Of a stretch of DNA of 50,019 nucleotides, positions 7,508-16,060 are shown in pieces. Each line of letters begins with the position of its first letter. Within the stretch, counting starts at the first letter, position 1. Made by a program: the position numbers and the translations under genes. This DNA is from Oscillospiraceae bacterium. GTDB taxonomy: Bacteria; Bacillota; Clostridia; Oscillospirales; Ruminococcaceae. The stretch lies in contig JAHDPQ010000052.1 of NCBI GenBank assembly GCA_018434245.1, forward strand, positions 1 through 50,019. The letters are read 5' to 3'. A model generated the notes under the pieces. That model did not search any database. It worked only from the letters and a program-made list of their open reading frames with translations, and was not told the origin of the DNA.

Positions 7508-7690
7508 TGTCAGGTGCGCAGGTGCTTTGCGTGGCAAAGCATCGGTGCGAGAATAGGGAAGTCGGGTGAAAATCCCGCGCGGTACCGCCGCTGTAATGGG
7601 TTAGCGGCATTCCAAGGTGTCACTGTGGTCATACACGGGAAGACGGAATGCGCAGCACAGCCCTAAGCCAGAAGACCTGCCTGATGGTTA
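7508..7690 (+). ncRNA. Cobalamin riboswitch
   Basis: The conserved core is visible in order: a CAGGTGC start, the GGGAA-GTCGGGTGAAAATCCC segment, GCGGTACCGCCGCTGTAA, then the B12 box AAGCCAGAAGACCTGCC (about 7664-7680). A terminator follows at 7791, so B12 should switch the operon off by termination. A second stem, CCCCTGAAAAA with TTTTTCGAGGGG (7693-7721), lies between them and may be the alternative (antiterminator) structure. Confidence 0.95.
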
Positions 7691-7790
7691 TACCCCTGAA
7701 AAACGCTGCTTTTTCGAGGGGAAGACGCACTGTCAACGAGCTATTGACGGGTGTGGATCAGTAACAGGCCGGCGTTGCTTGTGAACAGAA

Positions 7791-7823
7791 CCACTCTTTC
7801 TGTGCGGAAAGGGTGGCTTTTTG
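7791..7823 (+). terminator. Terminator controlled by the cobalamin riboswitch
   Basis: CCACTCTTTC (7791-7800) pairs with GAAAGGGTGG (7807-7816) with one wobble pair, followed by CTTTTTGTTT. It ends 28 bases before cbiM. Confidence 0.85.
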
Positions 7824-7851
7824 TTTGTCGGCTTAAAAAGGAGGAGTAGGA

Positions 7852-8607
7852 ATGAAGCGCTCGGAAAAAATGATCGTGACCTTCTCCGGTGTGGTGGCCC
7901 TATGTTTTGGTATGACACAAAACGTATACGCCATGCACATTATGGAAGGCTACCTGCCATTGGGGTTTTGCGTGGCATGGGGGGCCCTGTGTATTCCCTT
8001 TGTGGTAGCGGGGGTAATTGCGATCCGCAAAATTGTGGAACAACACCGCAAAACACTGCTGCTTCTGGCTATGGTGGGAGCTTATGCCTTTGTACTCAGT
8101 GCTCTTAAAATCCCCAGTGTCACCGGATCGTCCAGTCATCCCACCGGAACAGGACTGGGAGCCATTTTATTTGGGCCCACCCCCATGGCGGTGGTGGGGA
8201 TGATCGTACTGCTGTTTCAGGCGATTTTGCTGGCCCACGGCGGCTTGACCACTCTGGGGGCCAACACCTTCAGTATGGCTATTGCCGGGCCCTTTGTCAG
8301 CTTTGGAGTATACAAGCTCTGCCGCAAGCTGGGAGCCAATAAGCTGGTAGGGGTATTCCTTGCTGCGGCTCTGGGGGATTTGTTTACTTATTGTGTTACC
8401 AGCGTGCAGCTGGGTCTTGCCCACCCCAGCGCTACCGGGGGAGTGGGCGCTTCCATCGCGGCCTTTATGGGAGTCTTTGCGGTTACCCAAATTCCTCTTG
8501 CCATCATTGAAGGTTTGTTTACCATTGTGGTGTTGATGGGACTGGAAACCTATGCCAAACCGGAGCTTCTGGAGCTTGGGTATCTCAAGGAGGTCAGTGC
8601 GGTATGA
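7852..8607 (+). CDS. cbiM: Cobalt ECF transporter substrate-capture protein CbiM
   Basis: 251 residues. A cleavable signal-like N-terminus ends just before MHIMEGYLP, the mature N-terminus whose Met-His chelates Co2+ in CbiM proteins. Six or more membrane segments follow, with the family's [14 protein letters not shown] and [16 protein letters not shown] motifs. It is the cobalt-binding subunit of the CbiMNQO importer in the cytoplasmic membrane. AAAGGAGGAG precedes the ATG. It is the first gene after the B12 riboswitch and overlaps cbiN by 4 bases. Confidence 0.97.
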   Translation: MKRSEKMIVTFSGVVALCFGMTQNVYAMHIMEGYLPLGFCVAWGALCIPFVVAGVIAIRKIVEQHRKTLLLLAMVGAYAFVLSALKIPSVTGSSSHPTGTGLGAILFGPTPMAVVGMIVLLFQAILLAHGGLTTLGANTFSMAIAGPFVSFGVYKLCRKLGANKLVGVFLAAALGDLFTYCVTSVQLGLAHPSATGGVGASIAAFMGVFAVTQIPLAIIEGLFTIVVLMGLETYAKPELLELGYLKEVSAV

Positions 8608-8903
8608 AACAAAAAAGATGGCCTTTGATGGTAGCTTTGTTGTGTGCCTGCGCCGTGATTGCCATCATCCCTTTGATGTCCATCAAGGATTCGGAATTTG
8701 GCGGAGCCGACGGTCAGGCGGAAGAGCTGATCGGCGAGATTGCTCCTAATTACGAGCCCTGGGCCGAGCCATTGGTAGAGCCCCCCGGCGGTGAGACGGA
8801 AAGTCTGCTGTTCTGCCTGCAGGCAGCTCTGGGCGGCGGTGTGCTGGGGTACGGATTCGGGTATCTGCGCTCCCGCCAGAAGCACAGCCCAGCAGAAGCA
8901 TAA
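8604..8903 (+). CDS. cbiN: Cobalt transport protein CbiN
   Basis: 99 residues with the CbiN layout: an N-terminal membrane helix (about 6-24), an extracytoplasmic acidic loop containing [22 protein letters not shown], and a C-terminal helix ending in RSRQKHSP. CbiN is an auxiliary membrane protein that helps load Co2+ onto CbiM. Its ATG overlaps the cbiM stop (ATGA). Confidence 0.95.
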   Translation: MKQKRWPLMVALLCACAVIAIIPLMSIKDSEFGGADGQAEELIGEIAPNYEPWAEPLVEPPGGETESLLFCLQAALGGGVLGYGFGYLRSRQKHSPAEA

Positions 8904-8912
8904 CACTGTGGG

Positions 8913-8935
8913 TAAGCCCTGTATGCCAGGGCTTA
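8913..8935 (+). terminator. Intercistronic hairpin between cbiN and cbiQ
   Basis: TAAGCCCTG (8913-8921) and CAGGGCTTA (8927-8935) form a perfect 9-bp stem around TATGC, followed by TTCCCTTTTT. It looks like a weak terminator or RNA-processing site that could lower expression of cbiQO and downstream genes relative to cbiMN. Confidence 0.6.
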
Positions 8936-8962
8936 TTCCCTTTTTCAGCCGGAGAATAAAAC

Positions 8963-9883
8963 ATGATGTCATCCCTATTGCTTTCGGTTCTTTTAGCGGC
9001 TCTGCTCTTTGAAACCGTCTCTCCCGGGTTGTTGGCAGGACTCTGCGGGGGGATCTTCCTGCTCCTAACCGTGCTGCGCCGGAAAAACAGGCACAGTCCC
9101 AGCCCTTGGATGCAGATGGATGTTTTGGCCCAAAGCTCTCGGCTGTCCGGCTGGAACCCGGGGTTAAAGGTCTGTGCCAGCTTTGCTTTCCTGCTGCTCT
9201 GCGTGGGAGCCGACTCCCTGTATCTGGCAGCTTTTCTGACGGTGGTCATGACGGTGCTCAATCTGACAACCTCCCGCATTTCCATGGGTGATTACCTTGC
9301 CCTGCTGTGGGGGCCGGTGGCCTTTTTGTCCCTGAGCGGGCTGGTTCTCCTTGTGGAGGTGAGCTCCGCCCCCCAAGGCTATCTGGATATCCCCCTGTTT
9401 GCCGTCTGCCTCAGTATCACCCCCGCCACCCAGCAGGCCGCCCTTCTGGTTATCTCCAAAGCCGTGGGGGCGTTGTGCTGCCTCTATGCCTTGGGGCTTT
9501 CCACCACCATGTACGAGATCACCTCCTTTTTGCGCAGAGCCCGCCTGCCTGCCATTATGGTGGAGCTGATGGTGCTGATCTACCGGTACATCTTTTTGCT
9601 GCTGGAATCTCTGTACACTATGACCACCGCTGCCCATGCCCGGCTGGGATACCGAACCTACCGCAGCTCCTGGCGCAGCTTTGCGGGGATCGGCTCCAAC
9701 CTGCTCACCCGGGCCTTTGCCCGGGCGGGCCGCAGCTTTGACGCCATGGAAGCCCGGGGCTACGACGGTGAAATCCGCTTTTTGGAGGGGGAAAAGCCGG
9801 TCAAGGGGCTTCATGTGGCCCTGTCGGCGGGAGTGTTCATGGCAACCGCACTCATCTTGATTCTGGAAAGAGGGGTTTTGTGA
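8963..9883 (+). CDS. cbiQ: Cobalt ECF transporter T component CbiQ
   Basis: 306 residues, with four to six membrane helices in the first 200 residues and the coupling-helix region LLTRAFARAGRSFDAMEARGYDG near residue 235. Its A-R-G motif is the conserved contact with the ATPase in ECF T-components. It joins CbiM to CbiO in the membrane. Two adjacent ATGs (8963, 8966) follow GGAG. It is slightly longer than most CbiQ (about 225-270) through an extended N-terminus. The stop overlaps cbiO. Confidence 0.92.
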   Translation: MMSSLLLSVLLAALLFETVSPGLLAGLCGGIFLLLTVLRRKNRHSPSPWMQMDVLAQSSRLSGWNPGLKVCASFAFLLLCVGADSLYLAAFLTVVMTVLNLTTSRISMGDYLALLWGPVAFLSLSGLVLLVEVSSAPQGYLDIPLFAVCLSITPATQQAALLVISKAVGALCCLYALGLSTTMYEITSFLRRARLPAIMVELMVLIYRYIFLLLESLYTMTTAAHARLGYRTYRSSWRSFAGIGSNLLTRAFARAGRSFDAMEARGYDGEIRFLEGEKPVKGLHVALSAGVFMATALILILERGVL

Positions 9884-10725
9884 AGGCGACACCACTACTG
9901 GAGCTACGGCAGGTATCCTACTCCTACGATAGGGTCCGCCCGGCCCTGCAGGATGTCAGCGCCGCCATCTGCCCGGGAGAGCGGATTGTGGTGCTGGGCA
10001 ACAATGGCGCGGGAAAATCCACCTTCTTTCTCTGCTGCAACGGAATTCTGCGCCCCCAGAAAGGGACCGTGTACCTAGAAGGCAAGGCGATCACCTACCA
10101 AAAGCAGCAGCTGCTGCATCTGCGGGAGGCGGTGGGCCTTGTATTTCAGGACCCCGACGATCAGATTCTGGCCTCCACCGTAGAGGCGGAAATCTCCTTT
10201 GGCCCTCTGAATTTGGGGCTGGATGTTCCACAGGTCGGCCGCCGGGTGGAGGAGGCGCTGGACGCCATGGATTTGCAGGAGCACCGGGCAAGGCCGCCCC
10301 ACTACCTCAGCGGCGGGGAGAAAAAGCGGGTGACCATCGCCGATATTCTGGCCATGAAGCCCCAGCTTATTTTGTTTGATGAGCCCACCTCCTCTCTGGA
10401 CCCCCAGAACACCGCCCGCTTTCAGCAGATTCTGGAGGAGCTGAGCGGCCGGGGCATGGCCCTGATGGTGGCCACCCACGACATTGAATTTGCCTATGCC
10501 TGGGCGCATCGGGCCCTTATCTTCCATCAGGGAAGGCTGCTGGCCGACTGCTCCCCCCGGGAGGTATTTTCCAACGAGGCTCTGATGGAACAGGCAGGGC
10601 TGAAAAAGCCCATTCTCTACGCTGTATCTCAGGCCATCTGCGCCGCCAAAGGGGTGGCTCTGCCCGATGTTCTGCCCAAAACCATCGAGGAATTTCCCTC
10701 GTTTTTCAAGGAGATGAGTGAATGA
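9880..10725 (+). CDS. cbiO: Cobalt ECF transporter ATP-binding protein CbiO
   Basis: 281 residues, a single ABC ATPase: Walker A GNNGAGKST, Q-loop VFQDPDDQI, signature LSGGEKKRV, Walker B LILFDEPTSSLDP and switch His in VATHDIEFA. It powers CbiMNQ-mediated cobalt import on the cytosolic side. The start is GTG at 9880, overlapping the cbiQ stop by 4 bases (GTGA); the next gene again overlaps by 4 bases. The C-terminal tail from about residue 225 is the usual extension of ECF ATPases. Confidence 0.97.
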   Translation: MKATPLLELRQVSYSYDRVRPALQDVSAAICPGERIVVLGNNGAGKSTFFLCCNGILRPQKGTVYLEGKAITYQKQQLLHLREAVGLVFQDPDDQILASTVEAEISFGPLNLGLDVPQVGRRVEEALDAMDLQEHRARPPHYLSGGEKKRVTIADILAMKPQLILFDEPTSSLDPQNTARFQQILEELSGRGMALMVATHDIEFAYAWAHRALIFHQGRLLADCSPREVFSNEALMEQAGLKKPILYAVSQAICAAKGVALPDVLPKTIEEFPSFFKEMSE

Positions 10726-11495
10726 AAGGCGTTCTGTTTGCCAGCTTTGGAACCACCTATGCCGATGCGAGAGAGCGGCAGATTGACCGAGTGGCTAGGC
10801 AAATCAAAGAGGAGTTCCCCCACTGTGAGGTGGCTCAGGCCTACACCAGCGGCATGGTGCGCCGCATTCTGGAACAGAGGGGGGTTCTGATCCCGGATGT
10901 GGTACAGGCCCTCACTTCCTTTGCGCAAAGCGGGGTTACCCATGTGGTGGTACAGCCGGGGCATCTTCTGCCGGGGGAAGAGTGCGAAAAGCTGAAAACT
11001 CTGGCCGAAAGCTGCCGCAGTCTCTTTCGGACCATGGCCATTGGAGAACCCCTGCTGGATTCCACCCAGTCTCTGTTTCAAATGGCGGAGGTGCTGCAAA
11101 AGGAGCATCCCCCCAAAAACGGACAGGCTATTGTATGGATGGGCCACGGAACCGCTCAGTTTGCCAATATGGTGTATCCCACTCTGGACTACCGACTCAA
11201 GGAGATAGGGCGGAAGGATATGTACGTAGGCACGGTGGAAGCCTACCCCGGGCTGGAAACGGTGCTGGGGCTGCTCCGGGGCAAGGGGTATCAAGAAATT
11301 CTGCTGGCCCCTCTGATGCAGGTGGCGGGGGACCATGCCCTCAACGATATGGCAGGAGAGGAAGAGGACAGTTGGGCCTCCCGGTTCCGGGCAGAAGGCT
11401 ATGAGGTGGAGTGCAGTCTGGTGGGGTTGGGAGAGCTGCCCGCCATTCAGGCCATGTATCTGGACCGCATCCGCAGAGCCGGGCAGGAAGAGTAG
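10722..11495 (+). CDS. cbiK: Sirohydrochlorin cobaltochelatase CbiK
   Basis: 257 residues. MKGVLFASFGTTYADARE is the typical CbiK start. The two metal-handling His residues are in WMGHGTAQFAN and QVAGDHALNDMAGEEEDSW. It inserts Co2+ into sirohydrochlorin, the committed step of the anaerobic (early-cobalt) corrin pathway, and works directly downstream of the cobalt importer encoded just before it. The gene overlaps cbiO by 4 bases. Confidence 0.96.
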   Translation: MKGVLFASFGTTYADARERQIDRVARQIKEEFPHCEVAQAYTSGMVRRILEQRGVLIPDVVQALTSFAQSGVTHVVVQPGHLLPGEECEKLKTLAESCRSLFRTMAIGEPLLDSTQSLFQMAEVLQKEHPPKNGQAIVWMGHGTAQFANMVYPTLDYRLKEIGRKDMYVGTVEAYPGLETVLGLLRGKGYQEILLAPLMQVAGDHALNDMAGEEEDSWASRFRAEGYEVECSLVGLGELPAIQAMYLDRIRRAGQEE

Positions 11496-11529
11496 GACGC
11501 CACATTCACATCCAAGAGAGGAAAGCCAA

Positions 11530-12222
11530 ATGAGTCAGGGAGTTTTGTACGGCGTGGGAGTGGGCCCCGGCGACCCGGAGCTGCTCACCCTGAAAGCCCT
11601 TCGCATCATCGAGAGCTGCCCGGTCATCGCGTCGCCTCAAACGGCTTCGGGCGGCACACTGGCGCTGGATATTGTCCGGGGACAGGTAGATCTTTCCGAC
11701 AAGGAGATTCTGCCTCTGCACTTTGCCATGAGCCGGGACCCTGCAGTGCTGCAAAACAGCCACGCAGCGGCTGCTGCTTTGCTGATCGAGCGGCTGAGGG
11801 CGGGGCAGGACGTGGCCATGCTCAATCTGGGGGATGTGAGCATCTACGCCACCTTCCACTACATGAAAGGGGCGGTGGAGGCGGCGGGCTACTCGGCGGT
11901 GATGATTCCCGGTGTGCCCAGCTTCTGCGCTGTGGCGGCTGTGCTTGGAGAAAACCTCACCCCCCAGATGAACACCCCCCTGCACATTGTCCCCGCCGCC
12001 TTTGAGGACCTGGAGGCCACCTTGAATTTCCCCGGAACCAAAGTCATTATGAAGGCGGGGAGGCCTCTGGCACAGGTCAAGAAGACTCTGCGCCGGGCGG
12101 GGCTTTACCACAAGGCCAAGCTGGTGCAAAACTGCGGTCTTGCCGACCAGCAGGTGGCTCACACCCTGGACGAGGCGGAAGAAAACGGTGGATACTTCAC
12201 CACCATGGTAGTCAAATCGTAA
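11530..12222 (+). CDS. cbiL: Cobalt-precorrin-2 C20-methyltransferase CbiL
   Basis: 230 residues, a SAM-dependent tetrapyrrole methylase: GVGVGPGDPELLTLKA at the N-terminus, NLGDVSIYATFHYM around residue 98, and IPGVPSFCAVAAVLGENL. It adds the C20 methyl to cobalt-factor II. The ATG at 11530 follows AGAGGAAAG and starts the family's normal N-terminus; a longer upstream frame overlaps cbiK and is not real. Later corrin genes (cbiC, D, E-T, F, G, H, J and so on) are not in this operon. Confidence 0.94.
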   Translation: MSQGVLYGVGVGPGDPELLTLKALRIIESCPVIASPQTASGGTLALDIVRGQVDLSDKEILPLHFAMSRDPAVLQNSHAAAAALLIERLRAGQDVAMLNLGDVSIYATFHYMKGAVEAAGYSAVMIPGVPSFCAVAAVLGENLTPQMNTPLHIVPAAFEDLEATLNFPGTKVIMKAGRPLAQVKKTLRRAGLYHKAKLVQNCGLADQQVAHTLDEAEENGGYFTTMVVKS

Positions 12223-12247
12223 TGGCCCAGCGAAAGGAGCAGGTTCT

Positions 12248-13687
12248 GTGATCTTCACCCTTGGACTAGACTGGAAAAGCGCACCACTAAAGCTACGGGA
12301 ACAGCTTGCCGTGGAAGAGCAGGCGGTTCCGGCTCTGCTGCGGGACATAAGGCGCTTGCCCGGGGTATTCGGCTGTGTGCTGCTGCAAACCTGCAACCGC
12401 TTTGAACTGTACTGGGACGCCGCAGAGTCCTCCGACCCTGCCGGGCTGCGGGCAACTTTGGAGAAGCTTCTGGCAGGCTCTGGGGAACCCTGCCCCTTGG
12501 ATTACTTGGCGGGAAAGGAGGCCTGCCGCCATCTGCTGGAGGTTGCCTGCGGCCTTCACTCCCAGATTTTGGGGGAGGAGCAGATCCTCACCCAGGTGCG
12601 GGCCGCCGCCGAGACCGCACGGGAGGAAAAAGTGATGTCCTCCCCTCTGGAGACTCTGTTCCGGTTGGCAGTCACCGCCGGAAAGGAAAGCCGGACCAAA
12701 GTAAAGCTGCAGGCGGTGCCCCTTTCCTCGGCTGGGCGGGTGGTAGAGCTGGCCGCCCAAACCTTGGGGGAGCTTTCCGGAAAACGGGCACTGGTCATCG
12801 GTAACGGGGAGATGGGACGCCTTGCCGCCCGGCTTTTAGTGGAGGCGGAATGCTCCGTCACCGTCACCCTGCGCAGTTACCGCCACGGCCAGACCATTAT
12901 CCCCCGAGGCTGCGGAACCGTGGCCTACGAACAGCGTCTGGCCGCCATGGAGGGCTGCGATATTCTGGTCAGCGCCACCCGCAGCCCCCACTACACCGTC
13001 ACCCGCTCCATGCTGGACAGGCTGTCTGCCCCCCCTAGGTTGGCGGTGGATATGGCTCTGCCCCGGGATATGGAGCCGGAGTGCCGCCACAAACCGGGCC
13101 TTACCTTCTTTGATATGGACGACCTGCAGGCGGGGCAGGAGCTGGAGGACAGCCCCCAGCTCCATCAAATCCGGCAGATTATTGAGAAGCATTTGGTGGA
13201 TTTTGAACAGTGGAGCGCCTACCGGGAAAGGCGGACCCTGCAGGAGCAGCCGCCCCGGTTTCCCCTCTTTGTCAGTCTTGCCGAACGGCCCTGTCTTGTG
13301 GTAGGATGCGGTCCGGTGGGGCTGCGGCGTGCGGGGGTGCTCCAGGAATTTGGTGCAAGGGTGACGGTGATTGCTCCCCACTGCCACCGGATTCCGGAAG
13401 GAGCCCGGCTGCTTCGGCGCTGCTTTGAGCCGGGGGATACCAAGGGGATGGTGCTGGTGGTGGCGGCTACCGACAACCGGGAGGTCAACCGCCAAATCGC
13501 ATTGGAATGCGGGGGGAGCAACATCCCCGTCAGTGTGGCCGATTGCCCCGGGGAGTCCAGCTTTTATTTTCCCGCTATCTGCCAAAGCCAAAACTTGGTG
13601 GCGGGGCTGGTCTCTAAAGATTCCAATCACAGGCTGGTGGCCCAAAGTGCTGCGGCCCTGCGCCAATGGATGAAGGAGTTGAACTGA
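12248..13687 (+). CDS. hemA: Glutamyl-tRNA reductase fused to precorrin-2 dehydrogenase-like domain
   Basis: 479 residues with two enzymes in one chain. Residues 1-330 are glutamyl-tRNA reductase: catalytic Cys49 in LQTCNRFELY, HSQILGEEQIL at 104, KESRTKV at 146, and the NADPH loop VIGNGEMGRLA near 184. Residues 336-479 are a SirC/CysG-like NAD-dependent dehydrogenase: VVGCGPVGLRRAG at 351, VVAATDNREVNRQIA at 404 and PVSVADCPGESSFYFPA at 427. The normal C-terminal dimerisation domain of HemA (about 100 residues) is missing and SirC takes its place; SirC also lacks its usual C-terminal part. Start is GTG with AAAGGAG 9 bases upstream. It would make glutamate-1-semialdehyde and oxidise precorrin-2 to sirohydrochlorin. 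Confidence 0.93.
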   Translation: MIFTLGLDWKSAPLKLREQLAVEEQAVPALLRDIRRLPGVFGCVLLQTCNRFELYWDAAESSDPAGLRATLEKLLAGSGEPCPLDYLAGKEACRHLLEVACGLHSQILGEEQILTQVRAAAETAREEKVMSSPLETLFRLAVTAGKESRTKVKLQAVPLSSAGRVVELAAQTLGELSGKRALVIGNGEMGRLAARLLVEAECSVTVTLRSYRHGQTIIPRGCGTVAYEQRLAAMEGCDILVSATRSPHYTVTRSMLDRLSAPPRLAVDMALPRDMEPECRHKPGLTFFDMDDLQAGQELEDSPQLHQIRQIIEKHLVDFEQWSAYRERRTLQEQPPRFPLFVSLAERPCLVVGCGPVGLRRAGVLQEFGARVTVIAPHCHRIPEGARLLRRCFEPGDTKGMVLVVAATDNREVNRQIALECGGSNIPVSVADCPGESSFYFPAICQSQNLVAGLVSKDSNHRLVAQSAAALRQWMKELN

Positions 13688-14565
13688 TGAAGGTGATACG
13701 CATCGGAACCCGGGCCTCCAAGCTGGCCGTGATTCAGGCGGAACTGGTGGCCAAGGCCATAGAGGGTACCTTTCCCCAGCTTAAAACCCAGCTGGTTCCC
13801 ATGACCACAACGGGGGACCGGATTTTAGACCGGACACTGGATCAAATCGGGGGCAAGGGGTTGTTTGTCAAGGAGCTGGACGCCGCCCTGCTGGAAGGGC
13901 GGGTGGACATCACCGTTCACAGCTGCAAGGACCTGCCCATGGAGCTGGGCGAGAGGCTTCCGGTAGTGGCGGTTTCCCAGCGGGAGGACCCCCGGGATGC
14001 GCTGGTGCTGCCTATGGGAGCCCGGGAATGGGACCGCCAAAGGCCGGTGGGCTGCTCCTCCGCCCGGAGAAGGATTCAACTTTCCATCCTGCACCCCGGC
14101 ATCGTGGTGGAGCCGGTGCGGGGCAACGTCCTCACCCGGCTGGAAAAGCTGGACCGGGGGGAATATGGCGCACTGGTGCTGGCGGCGGCGGGACTGCGGC
14201 GCTTGGGGCTTACGGAGCGGATCAGCCATATCTTTTCCCCCGAAGAGATGCTCCCCGCGGCCTGTCAGGGCATCTTGGCGGTGCAGGCCCGTCAGGGAGA
14301 GGATACAAGCTACTTAAAAGGGTTCCACAGCCCCGAAAGTCTGTGGTGTATGCTGGCGGAGCGGGCCTTTGTCCGCAGGCTGGACGGCGGCTGCTCCAAG
14401 CCCTGCGCCGCCTATGCCGTGATGGAGCAGGGCCGGCTTCTGCTCCGGGGGATGTATGTCAGCGATGACGAGGGCACAGTGCGGTACGACAGTGTGACCT
14501 GCCTGCCCCACGAGGGGAAGGAGCAGGGGGCTGCACTGGCAGAAAGGATGAAGTATCATGGGTAA
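13687..14565 (+). CDS. hemC: Hydroxymethylbilane synthase (porphobilinogen deaminase)
   Basis: 292 residues, starting MKVIRIGTRASKLAVIQA. Other landmarks are GGKGLFVKELDAALLEG, the substrate-binding VHSCKDLPMEL and the dipyrromethane-cofactor Cys in LDGGCSKPCAAYA (the usual sequence is GGCQ-P; here S-K-P). It polymerises four porphobilinogens into hydroxymethylbilane. The ATG at 13687 overlaps the hemA stop by one base (TGATG) with GGAG 9 bases before it. The stop overlaps cobA by 8 bases. Confidence 0.96.
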   Translation: MKVIRIGTRASKLAVIQAELVAKAIEGTFPQLKTQLVPMTTTGDRILDRTLDQIGGKGLFVKELDAALLEGRVDITVHSCKDLPMELGERLPVVAVSQREDPRDALVLPMGAREWDRQRPVGCSSARRRIQLSILHPGIVVEPVRGNVLTRLEKLDRGEYGALVLAAAGLRRLGLTERISHIFSPEEMLPAACQGILAVQARQGEDTSYLKGFHSPESLWCMLAERAFVRRLDGGCSKPCAAYAVMEQGRLLLRGMYVSDDEGTVRYDSVTCLPHEGKEQGAALAERMKYHG

Positions 14566-16060
14566 AGGCAAGGTAGCTCTGGTGGGGGCAGGCCCCGGGA
14601 ACCCGGGACTGCTGACAGTCAGGGGCCGGCAGCTTTTGGAACAGGCGGATGTGGTGGTGTACGACCGCCTGATCTGCGACGATGTGCTTGACCACGCCCC
14701 CAAGGCCAAGAAAATTTACGTGGGGAAAGAGCGGGGCAACCACAGCGTTCCCCAAGAGGAAATCAACGAGATTCTGGTGCGGGAGGCGGGGGAGCATTCC
14801 TTGGTGGTGCGGCTCAAGGGAGGGGACCCCTACCTCTTTGGCCGGGGAGGAGAGGAAGCTCAGGTGCTCCGGCAAAACGGAATCCCCTTTGAGGTGGTCC
14901 CCGGCATCACCAGCGCTTTGGCGGCTCTGGCTTACACCGGTATCCCCGTCACCCACCGGGAGACGGCCTCCTCGGTGCATATTATCACGGGACACGCCAA
15001 AGCGGGAGAGCTGCCGGAGATTGACTTTGCCGCCCTGTACCGTACCAAAGGCACTCTGGTATTCCTCATGGCGGTGTCCACCATGGAGTTTATCACCACC
15101 GGGCTGCTGGATGCGGGGATGCCGGCCGATACCCCCGCCGCCGTGGTGGAAAACGGAACCCTTCCCACCCAGCGCAAGGTGACGGCTCCCCTGGGCCACA
15201 TGGCGGAAGCGGCCCAGCAGGCAGACGTCCAAAGCCCCGCCATCTTGGCGGTGGGCGGGGTCTGCGCCTTGGAGGAGGAGCTGGACTGGTTTTCCCGCCT
15301 GCCTTTGTTTGGCAAAACGGTGGTGGTGACAAGGCCCGCACGGCGAGGCGGAACCCTTGGGGACCGGCTGCGGGAGCTGGGCGCTCAGGTGATCTCCTTC
15401 CCCTGTATTGAAACCACCCCCGCCAACCTCCCTCAAGTATGTGATGTGCTGGAGCGGCTGGCATCCTATGGCTGGCTGGTGCTGACCAGTCCACAGGGGG
15501 TGGAAAGTCTCTTTCAGGCGCTGGATCAACTGGGGAAGGATGTGCGCCTGCTGGCCCCGGTAAAAATTGCCGTCATCGGAACCGGAACGGCCAAAGCTTT
15601 GGAAGCCCGGGGGCTGCGGGCAGACTACATGCCGGAGCAGTATGACGGCGTTCATCTGGCCAAGGGGCTAATTCCTCACATCCAGCCGGGGGAAAGGCTC
15701 CTGCTGCTGCGGGCTCAAGCTGGTACACCGGAAGTCACCAAAATTCTGGAGCAGTCCAGCATCGATTTTGACGACATCCCCTGCTACACCACCCAAACCC
15801 TCTGCCCCGAAAACCGGGAGGAGACCGAGGCCCTGCTGCGGAAAGGCAAGGTGGACTGGGTCACCTTTACCAGCGCTTCCACCGTGGAGGGCTTTGCCGC
15901 CTGCATCCCACAGGCCGACCGCTATCCCTTTACCGCCGCCTGCATCGGGGCATCCTCCCAAAAGGCCGCCGGGGAAAAGGGGTACGCTGCCATTCAAGCC
16001 CAAAACGCCACCATCGATTATTTACTAGCCGCCATATTGGAGGAAGAAAGCCATGAATGA
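14558..16060 (+). CDS. cobA-hemD: Uroporphyrinogen-III C-methyltransferase / uroporphyrinogen-III synthase fusion
   Basis: 500 residues. The N-terminal half (about 1-245) is CobA/SUMT: VGAGPGNPGLLTVRG, VYDRLI, LKGGDPYLFGRGGEE and VPGITSALAALAYTGIPVTHR. The C-terminal half (about 255-500) is HemD: VVVTRPARRGGTLGDRLRELGA, then SPQGVESLF, and VTFTSASTVEGFA. The chain cyclises hydroxymethylbilane to uroporphyrinogen III and methylates it to precorrin-2. The same fusion is common in Clostridia. It overlaps hemC and hemB by 8 bases each. Confidence 0.96.
   Translation: MGKGKVALVGAGPGNPGLLTVRGRQLLEQADVVVYDRLICDDVLDHAPKAKKIYVGKERGNHSVPQEEINEILVREAGEHSLVVRLKGGDPYLFGRGGEEAQVLRQNGIPFEVVPGITSALAALAYTGIPVTHRETASSVHIITGHAKAGELPEIDFAALYRTKGTLVFLMAVSTMEFITTGLLDAGMPADTPAAVVENGTLPTQRKVTAPLGHMAEAAQQADVQSPAILAVGGVCALEEELDWFSRLPLFGKTVVVTRPARRGGTLGDRLRELGAQVISFPCIETTPANLPQVCDVLERLASYGWLVLTSPQGVESLFQALDQLGKDVRLLAPVKIAVIGTGTAKALEARGLRADYMPEQYDGVHLAKGLIPHIQPGERLLLLRAQAGTPEVTKILEQSSIDFDDIPCYTTQTLCPENREETEALLRKGKVDWVTFTSASTVEGFAACIPQADRYPFTAACIGASSQKAAGEKGYAAIQAQNATIDYLLAAILEEESHE

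Noticed and set aside
7098-7537. Minus-strand frames across the glycine riboswitch
   Set aside because: They overlap a recognised aptamer, its terminator and the promoter; no protein family resemblance.
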